From positions 1,240,001 through 1,304,000 of the forward strand of contig JAXBDG010000016.1 in the NCBI GenBank assembly GCA_036320915.1: a stretch of 64,000 nt of DNA, read 5' to 3'. The notes under the pieces are model-generated. The model was not told the origin of the DNA. It searched no databases and saw only the letters and a program-made list of their open reading frames with translations. Source of the stretch: Linnemannia elongata. Lineage: Eukaryota > Mortierellomycota > Mortierellomycetes > Mortierellales > Mortierellaceae. Positions 1-9,561 of the stretch are shown piece after piece. How positions within the stretch are numbered: position 1 is the first letter of the stretch; each line of letters begins with the position of its first letter. A program made the translations under genes and the position numbers.

Positions 1-379
1 CAGTGCACTTTCCTTCCGTATCCCATGGAGCGCAGTCTTCATTGTCTGGATTATTGATGCATCGGTTGTAGAGCACGTTCCATGAGTTGTCGTAGCAACC
101 TTGGAACCCCCCTTTGCTACATCCGCTGATGGTATCGCAGCAGGCCTTGGTGTTAATCATGGCACAGCATCTGCAGTAGATATCATTAGCAGCAGATGTG
201 GCTTGGAGTTGGCATGTAGTAAGGTCGTTTACGGTGTTGGTGTAATCATTCCGGCACTGCCCAACAACTTGTGAACATGTTCCCAAATTGTTAAATGAGG
301 AAAAGCATGATTGGGCATACGATGTTGAAATCGCATAAAGGACACATGGAAGGATAAGGATCATGCTTGGCTGTTTCAT
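1..379 (-). CDS. Small secreted cysteine-rich protein (3' end outside window)
   Basis: Read on the minus strand from the ATG at 377-379, the frame is open to the window edge (126 codons, no stop yet). The first 23 or so residues form a signal peptide: MKQPSMILI, a hydrophobic core, then a small-residue cleavage site near SYAQS. The visible mature part has 14 cysteines, including a CRCC motif and a CC pair, so it is probably a disulfide-rich extracellular protein. The family is not recognised. An effector-like or cell-wall role would be speculation; secretion rests on the signal peptide alone. The gene is divergent from the secreted gene at 1883. The 3' end lies beyond base 1, so total length is unknown. 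Confidence 0.75.
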   Translation of the reverse strand, partial: MKQPSMILILPCVLYAISTSYAQSCFSSFNNLGTCSQVVGQCRNDYTNTVNDLTTCQLQATSAANDIYCRCCAMINTKACCDTISGCSKGGFQGCYDNSWNVLYNRCINNPDNEDCAPWDTEGKCT

Positions 380-798
380 TCTATAATGGGATTGTAATGA
401 ACAATCAGTGGACTGGAAGTTGAGTAGGATACGAAAGGAGAAATCGAACATATATTTGGAAAGTGTGTGCTGGGGACTTGACACTTACTTGGAAGGATGG
501 GAAGGCGAAGGATTGGTTTAATAGAACAACGGTTTATATCTGTGTGGGATTGACACTTGGAAGATAGGATGGGAAGTGGAAGTGAGGCTGTCAACTATTT
601 ATATAGAAATTAACATATCGGCAACAAACTTTCAATTTGGTAAGCAGACAAGTGCTCCCATGCCCCTTATTCCCACGCCCAATTCTCAAATTATGCGCTG
701 TGCAAACAGTCTTCGTTTTTTTTGCTGCTCCCGTCCTTGCACATCCCTATAGCCTCTTCTCTGTTCATGCGTTCTGCATGCTCTCTTTGCTTTTACTA

Positions 799-1098
799 CC
801 AATGCCATCGCATGCTCCCGTGCCCCTTTTTTCCTGCGCTGTGCATACTTTCTTTTCTTTTACTACCCATGCCATCGCATGCTCCCATGCCCCTTTTTTC
901 ATGCGCTGTGCATACTTTCTTTTCTTTTACTACATTTTGTTCCTGGGGAACATCTTGTTTGAATCCAACGTTGGCGCTTGCGAAAACCATGGTAAAAGAT
1001 AGTTGTGGGAAGTAAAAAGTGGTATGTAGAGTTTAGGGGAGAGGTACCCATGCCATCGCACGCTCCCATGCCCCTTTTTTCATGCGCTGTGCATACTC
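799..1098. repeat. Tandem repeat, unit about 69 bp
   Basis: Two nearly identical consecutive units (about 799-867 and 868-936) each carry ATGCCATCGCATGCTCCC, CATGCCCCTTTTTTC-like and TGCGCTGTGCATAC blocks. A third, partial unit follows at about 1047-1098, and weaker relatives reach back to about 650. Reading frames cross the repeat on both strands but look like by-products of the repetition. The rest of 380-1470 shows nothing I can identify. Confidence 0.7.
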
Positions 1099-1472
1099 CA
1101 TGCCCTTCTTTCTTTCTGATCCGTTCTCAAACTACCCTTGTATCCGTCCTTTCTCTGCTCTTGATGTTCTTTACGTCCCTCCTTACTCTGCCTTGTTTTT
1201 TCCCGTCTTCCTTTGCTTTCTCTCTGCCCCTGATTCACCCCTTATTTTCTTGGTTTCTTCCTTGGGTTTTCCCAGATCTATGCTACAGTTCACCGTTTGA
1301 ATTTGACCGCTCCCAGTACCCATTTTTATCAGCAAGTCCTGAATTTTCTCCCCCTAGATTGTTCTCATTCGTAACTCAATTGGAAATGGCGCATCCCCTG
1401 ATTTGTTTTCTCTCTCCTTTCCCAAATAACAACACCTCGATTTGTTTCGTTTCTTTCACGACCCTATTCGCA

Positions 1473-1481
1473 TATATAAAG
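1473..1481 (+). promoter_or_regulatory. TATA box, probably for the secreted gene at 1883
   Basis: TATATAAAG lies about 400 bases before the ATG at 1883. The leader is long, so a 5'-UTR intron or another promoter is possible. It is the best core promoter sequence upstream. Confidence 0.4.
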
Positions 1482-1882
1482 AAGTCGCACCCACTCAGCA
1501 TCTTCCATCAATAGACATCCTATCCTACCTCAAAAGTCTATACTCCCAACAGCGCGCACAACAACTATTGCAATTACCATCACAGCACCAATCATAAGGG
1601 CTGCCACATAAACAACCTTCTTCACAAAATCCTTGCAAGAACACCACAGAACCCCATCAAGAATACTTACGGTTACGCTCACAAGAAGACCTACACAACC
1701 CAGGTACACACCTGCACAACTTTATCACATCTTTATAAGCCACAGTAATAGGACTTTCGTGACAATATAAGGGGTGACAGTTACTTACTCGTGATTGATC
1801 TAATTCTTCCAATGTGCTTGTCTCGGACCATAGTTTCGACCGCCTTTCAAACCAACTGATTTCATTTCCTAACCGAGAAGCC

Positions 1883-2125
1883 ATGAAGTTCTTCGCCGCT
1901 GCCCTCTTTCTTTTTGCCGTCTGCTTGCAGATCGTTACTGCCGTGAGCTGCGCTGGTGCCATGGATAACCTCTATGATCGGGTTAGCGAGAGCAAGAGAT
2001 GGTGCCAGGACCCCAACTCGAACATGTGCAGGGTCTCCAAGAACAACTGCCGCGTCGCAAAGTCCGAGTGCGACAGGATTTGCAGATCGGAAGGTCGTAG
2101 CTGTCCCGCGACCTGTCCCAACTAA
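1883..2125 (+). CDS. Small secreted cysteine-rich protein, 80 aa
   Basis: An 80-codon frame opens with a classic signal peptide: MKFF, then a hydrophobic stretch to about residue 20 (IVTAVSC). The mature chain of about 60 residues is hydrophilic, basic and has eight cysteines spaced as SC, WC, MC, NC, EC, IC, SC and TC. That suggests four disulfides in a compact extracellular protein. I chose the ATG at 1883 because the same frame upstream has no ATG and the signal peptide starts exactly here. The family is not recognised. Sequence from the stop codon onward (2123-2217) recurs inverted at 7035-7128, so the 3' UTR is part of a duplicated segment. Confidence 0.75.
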   Translation: MKFFAAALFLFAVCLQIVTAVSCAGAMDNLYDRVSESKRWCQDPNSNMCRVSKNNCRVAKSECDRICRSEGRSCPATCPN

Positions 2126-2217
2126 AGTGCTCAACAAAAATGATCCATCAATTCGCGATTTCGACTTTTTTTTTGAAATGCTCATTCACCACCTTTGCAT
2201 TCATCCCTGGGATCCCT
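2123..2217 (+). repeat. Inverted-repeat copy A (3' UTR of the secreted gene)
   Basis: This 95-bp stretch matches the reverse complement of 7035-7128 at more than 90 percent by eye, from the TAA stop codon through GGGATCCCT. Weaker similarity continues outward, for example the GAATGGATCA-TTATGT block near 2312-2331 against 6920-6950. The two copies flank the Crypton and Tc1 elements in opposite orientation. Confidence 0.8.
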
Positions 2218-2606
2218 CTTTGACATTCATGTGCCTTTTCTTGATGCCCATGTCTATTCCCTACCGTTTTGGAAATGACGTCATAATAAAAAGTTCATTT
2301 GGATTCTGAATGTTGAATGGATCACTTATGTAGGTCATAACTCGTCCTGTTTTACTTGGCTGTTCAATTTTGATTTTGACAGTCACTTCATTTTTTTTTT
2401 TTTTTATGTGGAACAAAGGCGAGCGAAACACCAAGCAGCTTACTTACCACTACCACACAAACACCACACAGAAACAAACGCACAACGCGATGCAACACAA
2501 CGCAACGCAACGCGCAAAGAAAGAGAACAAGACCAGAATAAACAAAGGAAAAAGAGAGAAAAATGAATGTTCCGTGTTGTATTGTCAATATGTGTTGTGT
2601 GTGAAA

Positions 2607-5244
2607 CTATGTACGCTCGCTTCGCGTTCTCTTACCCTCAAACTTGAGGAGGGTTGCATTGCTTCCTCGACGCTTGGCAGAGTTAGGAGTTTTGGGGGAA
2701 GAAGTAAAAGAAGAACAGGTAATGGGAGTAACAGTAGGCACGACACTTTGACTCCTTGTCACTCGAGGAACAGGGCCATAGGTTCTCTTGATTGGCTTAA
2801 GGTCCTCCGGTTGGGATTTTCTTGCCGGCTCTTCAGCTTGAACTCTTTTGGGTAGGATTGCCTTGCTGTGGGCGGGCGTATGTGCAATCGTATGGGCGGG
2901 CGTATGGGCGGACAGCATCCTTCTTCTATTGAGGGTCAACGGCTCCTTTTCTTCCTCCTCTTCCTCCTCTTCCTCTTCATCCTCTTCTTCCTCTTCCTCT
3001 TCCTCCTCGTCTTCGATATCTTCTTTATCTGCCTCGGACTCGGGCTCAAACACATCTGCCTCTTGGACCATCTGCACCAGCGCTTCCTCCTCTCTGTCTC
3101 TGTCGTTCCTTCTCCTTAAATTCGAGAGTCGAATAGAGTCGAGAAGATCCCTTATCGCGTTTGCGCTCAATCCATACGTGTCTCTCATATTCCGTTCACT
3201 CCTCCCGAGGCGGATGAACTCAAGAGCTATCAGTTTCCTCTGAGAATACCTTGTTGGGTCTGTCTTCCTCATCGTCGCTGTCCAATCCTTGAGAGGGACC
3301 AACAATCCCTTTTCGAGATCCCCATGCTCCCACTGCTTGATAACGTCCTGCCACTTCTTGGCAGTGGGGATGCGTGGAGCAACTGGTGGCTCGTCCTCCT
3401 GCTCCTGCTGCTGCCGTGGTTGTGGTTGGAGTTGCTGTCGTGGTTGTGGTTGGGGTTGGGGTGGCTGTCGTGGCTGTTGCTGTTGCTGTCGTTGTTGCTC
3501 TGGTACTTGCGGACGGACGACCGATGACATTTCCTTCAAAGCGACAAGCAAGGACTCCGTAACGGACTTGGACATCTGCTTCAGCTGGTGATCCATTTCT
3601 TTTTTCTGGACAGAGAACTGGTGCACCATCTCCTCATCAAGTGTGGCTCGGAGCTTCTCAAGCGACTTGGATAAGGCCTGTACGCTGACGGGGGCAGATC
3701 CTGGAGAGTTGCTCTCGCCCATGAAGACTGCGTGCCGACTATCCTGGCGCGACGGTGCCAGCATGTCGCTAAAGCCCATCTCATATCGGGTGTACTCGTC
3801 AAGCAGGTAGCGCATTATGGTGCCAGTTCCCTCGCCCTCTGACCAGCCCCCCCACCACTTCACAGCTTTCAACGACCACTTTTCCTTCGCAAACATAAAC
3901 CGAAACTGGGCACCACCGCGGCGAAAGCAATGTGTGGTAAACCTCCCATTGCGTCTCGCCAAGAGACCTGACTGGTTCGTCAGCTGGTCAAGCCAACCTT
4001 GTATGCGAGGCTGTGACAGGGCTTCTTGGTACTTGATACGGCCCTTCGCATCCAACGCAGGAAACACGAAATCGTCAGGCTGTAGTTGGCGCCCTTGGGC
4101 CTCCATCCAATCCAGCCACTCCAGGAGTTTGTTATAGCAGCAAATCGATGGGTCTTCTGGTTGTGGGTGGATCTGGTAGACGTTGGCTAAGTGCAATGGT
4201 GTAGTCAATATGCATGAACTGTAAGATTACGGTTGCTATCCACCAGATACGTACACATAGACATATAAACAGAACATGCTAAGGTACCGCAAAACCGTAC
4301 CTTTGGTCACATCCGCTTGATTTGTTTTTCTAAAAGTCAATGTGATGGTAAAGTACGGCGAACCAGTCTCTGTGGTCAGGCCACGGTCAATGTCCTTTAT
4401 CTGAAGGCGAGTTAGCTCCTCGTTTCTAAAGCAAAAAATGCAATGCCACGAAATTGTTGGTTAATTATTACAAGCAAGAAGAGAGCACAGCAAACCACCA
4501 TCAGATGCGGATTATACAATTACCTCGTCCATAGGGTAAAGCCAGTTGCTGCAAAGGCCTGAAACATTTTGCAAACGGCCTCGCCTTGAGCTTCAATGGT
4601 TGCTGGATCCCTAAGATGCTCCATCAGTCTGACCATGTCGCTGTAAGATACTGCGAGACTTTGTCGGCTAGTACCCGCTTTTCCGTCGCGCTTTTTCAGA
4701 GAAATGAGAAAGTTCTCGAAGCGGATGTCGTGGACAGGGTTTCCCGTCCAATTTCCGTCCTCATCGCAGGTCCACTTATCGTCCTGACAACCCAGCGTGT
4801 TCTTGAAGTAATGCTTCATCCCTGATTTAATGCCCTCGGCTGTCTTATACGAGAGACCCTCCCCATCTCCATCGCTTCGACACTTGTAGCAGACGTACGC
4901 AAGAAGGACCTCTGGTGTATGCTTGGAGATCTTCGTGAAAGCGGTTTGCCAATCAGGATCCTCAAAGCTTCTCGCGTACGCAAGTGCACGAGAGACTTGA
5001 CCACTGTAGCTAGTCTTGGTTTTCGGAGCATAGAGATGTTCCTCCGTAGTTCGCGCTGCTGCTTCCAGATCGCTCTTGCGGAGGTTTTGGCTTTGGGGCT
5101 TTTTCCTTTCTTGACGTTGCCGTTGCCGTTGGGACGGGAAGCTTGAAGGGGAGAGGAGGCTGGTGCAGCGCTGGTGGTGGCGACGGAGGTGCCGGGACGA
5201 GAACCAGTGGGCTTGCTGAGGATTTTAGAGGTGGTACGTGGCAT
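2607..5244 (-). CDS. Crypton-type tyrosine recombinase with GCR1_C-like C-terminus (3-exon model, N-terminus uncertain)
   Basis: Three minus-strand exons join in frame: about 5244-4524, 4425-4288 and 4218-2607, with GT...AG introns 4523-4426 and 4287-4219. The junctions restore a tyrosine-recombinase core: an Arg box (LWTRNEELTRLQIKDI), FRKTNQAD, the H-x-x-R box THCFRRGGAQ, and a Tyr in YLLDEYTRYE. Downstream come a Gln/Pro-rich linker (about 3385-3500) and a GCR1_C-like DNA-binding region (KKWQDVIKQWEHGD, ending YGLSANAIRDLLDSIR). Then follow a long Asp/Glu tract (about 2952-3050) and HTPAH repeats. Recombinase plus GCR1_C is the known architecture of fungal Cryptons. The ATG frame at 5244 and the recombinase frame differ. 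Either a one-base frameshift near 5080 or a 41-nt intron (donor GTCAAG) would connect them. Element ends were not located; Cryptons lack terminal inverted repeats. Confidence 0.8.
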
Positions 5245-5762
5245 GTTACAGGGCTTTTGTCTTGTGTTCTTGTTGCGCTATTCGCGAGTGTGATTTTGTG
5301 AGTTTGAGAACAAAGAAAAAGAGAAAAGAGGGGAAGAGAAAAAAGCAAACGCGGAGGTGATTTTTCATCAGCCACATTCTACACACTCAATCACATTACA
5401 CGCGATTTGTGCGAACAAGTCGCCGTTTAAAAAAACAGAAAAAATTGAACACAAACATAACAAATAGTGTTATGTGCGTAAATGGTGTTCTAGCACCGTG
5501 TAATGTAAACTGGGGTACATTCCTTAAGTGAGGACTGTTTTATTCTGAATGTGAATAATTATGCGATTTCTCCCCAGGGCCTTCTACGGTCATGCAGACC
5601 AGTCTGGACATTCTCCCTATGGTTTTCTATGCCGATCAAAAAACACCCACTACATTCGTCCCTGTTCAATTTTACATGGAGTTTGTTCAAGATTTATTTT
5701 TGAACAATTTTTATATGTTGCACATCTGAATTTAAAAAGACCATCGCGCCCCGCATGGCCTC

Positions 5763-6814
5763 TCAATAATCTATGTTGCCTCCTCTGTTTCGAAGTAAGT
5801 CCCTTATGCGACTAGGCATGCTCTCGTACAACCCCTGCAGGAAGTCCAACGGAAGATATGTCCAAATATCTTGCACGCGATCCCAGAGTTCCTGTATGTT
5901 TTGAGGCGCTCGCTCATATCCATAGAGTCGGCGTTTGATAAAAGCCCAAACGTGTTCGATAATGTTGAGGTCTGGAGAGTTACTTGGCCACTCGAGAACA
6001 GTGACACCTGCTCATCAAACCACTGCTGCATCAAGTTTGATGTATGTACTCGGGAGTTGTCCTGCTGAAAGATCGATTCCGCGGGATCCATGCCGTACCA
6101 TACGAAGGAGTTGAAAACATAATCGTTGAGGATGGTGAGGTAGAATTCCGAGTCCAACGTCCCATTGATGCTGCAAAGGTCTCCTGCGCCGAAATATGTG
6201 ATGCAATCCCAGACCATAATCTTCCCTCCACCACCTTGCTGCATTGGTCGGACTTGATGAGGCTGCAGACGGTTGTGCTCTTGGTTGCTGTAGTAGTAAT
6301 TCCTGCCAAAGGACCCAACGCGACTGATGATGCTCTCATCGGAGAACATTACTCGCTTCCAGTCGTCCACCGTCCAGTTGATGCGGGCCTGGGCGAATGC
6401 AAGCCGATCCTGTACATGATTCGGTTTGAGATCCGGTCTTTTCCGTTGAACGAATGCCTGGATTCCTTCCTCTCGCAGATTCCGCCAAACTGTCTGCACA
6501 TGCACCTGCACTCCATCCGTTGCCTGAATGAACCGTTGGCCATCATAGAGTGTTCTTAGCCGACCTATGTTGAATTGGCGGGCGAGAACTCTCCTTGTTT
6601 CAGGGGCGATCTTGCTAGGCCGACCTCTTTTTGGAGGTGGGATGTTCTCCTTGTGGTCGCTCCTGATCCTGATTGCTGCTGCGATTGAGATCCCGACAGA
6701 ATCCGCCACCTCTCTGACCGAATGTCCTTGAATCAGTTGCTGGATGGCGTTGGCCTTTTTTGTGGGGGTGATTCGACTTTTTTTATCATTGTTGTTATTG
6801 GGTGCTTGTGGCAT
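5763..6814 (-). pseudogene. Tc1/mariner-type DDE transposase, one frameshift
   Basis: From the ATG at 6814 the frame encodes an N-terminal HTH (VREVADSVGISIAAAIRIR), a KRGRPSKI linker and a DDE_3 catalytic core. The first Asp is in VMFSDESI and the second in IFQQDNSRVHTS. After WFDEQ near 6015 the frame is lost. The next frame then reads VTVLEWPSNSPDLNIIEHVW and continues to a TGA at 5763-5765. With a single missing base restored there are 34 residues between the second Asp and the Glu of IIE, the DD34E spacing of Tc1 elements. So this is a nearly complete transposase (about 350 codons) inactivated by a one-base deletion. I did not find convincing terminal inverted repeats. A sequencing error at this base is the alternative. 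Confidence 0.85.
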
Positions 6815-7034
6815 CGCGTCTGTTGGTGGGAAGAATGAATGAAAATATTGAAGATGATGAACTTAGAAGTTACGGATGATACTTGAAAGCGCACATGTTG
6901 TTGGATGATTCCTTTGGTAACATAAATGATCCATTCGACGTCACAATGTTCAACATGCGTTTTCTCACGGTAGGTTTTTCTAACACCAATGGCGACGTAA
7001 GGGTAAGAAGACAGAAATAAATTAAACGACTAAA

Positions 7035-7128
7035 AGGGATCCCAGGGATGAATGCAAAGGTGGTGAGTGAGCATTTCAAAAAAAAGTTGAAATCGCGAAT
7101 TTATGGATCATTTTTGTTGAGCACTTTA
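7035..7128 (-). repeat. Inverted-repeat copy B of 2123-2217
   Basis: Reverse complement of the 3' UTR of the secreted gene at 1883. Similarity stops abruptly on the coding side, exactly at the bases corresponding to the stop codon, so no coding copy of the gene is present here. Confidence 0.8.
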
Positions 7129-7509
7129 TATACCATATCGTACCTGTGGATTTCTAACAGCGAATGGGCATACGTGATGATTATCTCTGCTAAAACCCAA
7201 CTGAGAACTAACGCCACAGAATGTACTCATCCATTGCCATATATATTTAGGGTCTGTTCATCTTCCTTGGGTGAGCTTTGTGCAGGTACACATATTGGCA
7301 ATGGCTCGGAGGTAAAGGATGGAATAAGATCTCAAAAGGAGCCAGAGGTTGGGGGAGGGAAAGGGAGAAACATGTCCTTGGGGCGTGCGGAAGTTGTACA
7401 GACGACCGTTGTTGAGGTTTCAGTACGATGACTGAGGTACGGTCCATAAATCCTGTCGTACTCATCAACCATTTTTACACGCAAGGAATGAAACAGTGGA
7501 TCAAATCGC

Positions 7510-7983
7510 TTTAGGGTCAGAGGGAGTATTCAAGCAAAATGCATGCTACACCGCAAAATGATGGCGCGGTGATACGTGGCAACAATGTTCTTGCCTTGAA
7601 GCGCTTTTTGAGTTTTCTGGAAGCACAGGTATCTCGACCGGCAATACATGCCTGGTCCATACAATCGAGGAAACCTTGCCGTTAGCATGAGCAATCGGTC
7701 GGAATATACCACAGCGCAATGACGACTTTTTGACCCCTTGAAGTATGATTCAGGATCCGAACATCCATTCGTATTCAACTAAAAATCGAAAAAGGCGATA
7801 ATCGTCGCGTTCTAGCACGGGTTCTGACATAGAGGCGTTCAGTCATAACCCAACGGATGATAGCTTCGGGCCATTGCCTGCTCAGGCAGGCTCAAATACC
7901 AATTATCCGAATGAACGGTTCCTCTCGTACCATGTTCAATTACTATTGAAACGACATTTCATCAGTTGGGTAAAACTAACCTG

Positions 7984-8015
<32 letters not shown>

Positions 8016-8140
8016 ATTAGTAGGTGAACAATTCAACGCTTACTGAATTCTGCTTCAGTATGATAAGAAGAGCCAACATCGAAGGATCAAAAGTAACGTC
8101 TCTACGAACGCTTGGCTGCCACAAGCCAGTTAATCATATG
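7510..8140 (-). pseudogene. Displaced 3' fragment of 28S rRNA
   Basis: On the minus strand 8140-7795 reads as the 3' part of large-subunit rRNA. It contains CTTGTGGCAGCCAAGCG, TTGATCCTTCGATGT, GGGAACGTGAGCTGGGTTTA, GACCGTCGTGACAGG, GGTACGAGAGGAACCG and TATGACTGAACGCCTCT. The rest to about 7510 fits the variable 28S tail (CAGAAAACTCAAAAAGCGCT, TATCACCGCGCCATCATTTT). It is a fragment: the 5' 80 percent of the gene, 18S, 5.8S and spacers are absent. It also differs from near-universal positions, for example GTTGGCTCTTCTTATC where functional rRNA has GTCGGCTCTTCCTATC, so it is not a working rRNA gene. Confidence 0.9.
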
Positions 8141-8596
8141 AATTGCATGAACTATATGTCGTGCTTTCTCACTTGAGAGCAATTAGGGCATAAGATTAGT
8201 GGCACAGCAGTATAAAATGTTCTTTTACTTCGCCTTCCTTTAATACGCCTTCACAAATCCTAGCAACCATGCCCCCACCAGCCTCTACTACAGCGCCTCT
8301 ACATACCACGCCTCCGATCCTTCTGTGTACTAGCATAAATACCCCTATCGTCTTGTACCATAAACGGGGTAATTTTTGTGGCCTTTTCCACTTTCCCCTA
8401 GCGCACTTTTCATCCTTCATATCTTGATCCAGGTCATTGACTGCTTTACAACATCATTGTCGTCTTGCTCATCCTCATCATTTTGTTCTTTCTTCCTTAC
8501 CTTCTGCTTTTTTTAATTCCTCCTTCGTAATCACACCTTTTTGTGACCAAGCACTCTCTCATCACCATCCCCGTCACGGTCACGCTGTGCAGCCTT

Positions 8597-9490
8597 ATGA
8601 CTGAAATATTCCGGACACATCCCCTCAATCCACCTGAGATTCGCTCAATCATTGCCAGCTGTCTTAGTCTTAATGACCTTGCGTCCTGTGCGCGCGTGAG
8701 TCGGGACTGGAACGACTCATTTACACCACCACTCTACAACTCTGTCGTGTTGTCGAACCATGGTCTCAGAATGGAATCTTTCGAGAGAAACAAGCACTTT
8801 GTACAACACCTGAAGATTGCCTATGATACACTATCATCGACATCTGCACAAGACAATTTAATATCTAGCATCACGACCAACTGCTCTCTGATCACTTTGG
8901 ACTTGAGAGAGATCTCATTCGGAGATGACGGAGCTCAGGCACTGGCTGAGGCACTCAAGACCAACTCAACTCTGACCACTTTGAACTTGTCAAGCAACTC
9001 AATCGGAAACAATGGAGCCCAGGCAATTGCTGAGGCACTCAAGACCAACTCGACTCTGACCACTTTGAACTTGTGGGGCAACTGGATTGGGGAAGATGGA
9101 ATACAGGCGCTGGCTGAGGCACTCAAGACAAACTCGACTCTGACCACCTTGAACTTGGGGCAGAACCTAATCGGAGATAGAGTTCAGGCAATGGCTGAGG
9201 CACTCAGGACCAACTCGACTCTCACCTCTTTGGACTTGGCGGGCAATTCGCTCGGGGACCATGGAGTTGGGGCGCTAGCAGACGCACTCAGTGCCAACTC
9301 GACCTTATCCAATTTGAGCTTGATGCAGAACTGGATCGGAGACAACGGAGCTGTTGCACTGTCTAAGGCACTCAAGACCAACTCGACCCTCATCACTTTG
9401 AATGTGGGATGCAACTTGATCGGGGACAGTGGAGCTGTGGCGCTGTCAGAGGCACTCAATACCAACTCGACTCTGATCACTATGGATTGA
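8597..9490 (+). CDS. F-box-like LRR protein (RNI/NLRC3-type repeats), 297 aa
   Basis: The N-terminus (LNPPEIRSIIASCLSLND, then CARVSRDWND) resembles an F-box. From about residue 95 there are seven leucine-rich repeats of 28 residues of the type NGAQALAEALKTNSTL-TLNL, encoded by an 84-bp tandem DNA repeat. Such proteins usually act as substrate receptors of SCF ubiquitin ligases or as protein-binding scaffolds. The ATG at 8597 is the first in frame; an upstream GTG at 8543 is not a eukaryotic start. The ORF stops at a TGA inside the last repeat (ITMD-stop). One base appears missing there: in the next frame the repeat continues as LTDNSIGDNGAQVLS for about 25 codons to a TAG near 9561. The annotated end is therefore probably a recent truncation, though only by about 25 residues. 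Confidence 0.8.
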   Translation: MTEIFRTHPLNPPEIRSIIASCLSLNDLASCARVSRDWNDSFTPPLYNSVVLSNHGLRMESFERNKHFVQHLKIAYDTLSSTSAQDNLISSITTNCSLITLDLREISFGDDGAQALAEALKTNSTLTTLNLSSNSIGNNGAQAIAEALKTNSTLTTLNLWGNWIGEDGIQALAEALKTNSTLTTLNLGQNLIGDRVQAMAEALRTNSTLTSLDLAGNSLGDHGVGALADALSANSTLSNLSLMQNWIGDNGAVALSKALKTNSTLITLNVGCNLIGDSGAVALSEALNTNSTLITMD

Positions 9491-9561
9491 CCGACAATTC
9501 GATCGGAGACAACGGGGCTCAGGTGCTGTCGAACCCCGATCATAGCAGTTTAGATAAATAG

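Noticed and set aside
3289..3591. Plus-strand Cys/Gly-rich ORF
   Set aside because: It is the antisense of the Gln/Pro-rich region of the Crypton recombinase.
8543..8596. In-frame extension of the LRR gene upstream of 8597
   Set aside because: The frame starts with GTG at 8543 and has no ATG before 8597; eukaryotic initiation there is unlikely.
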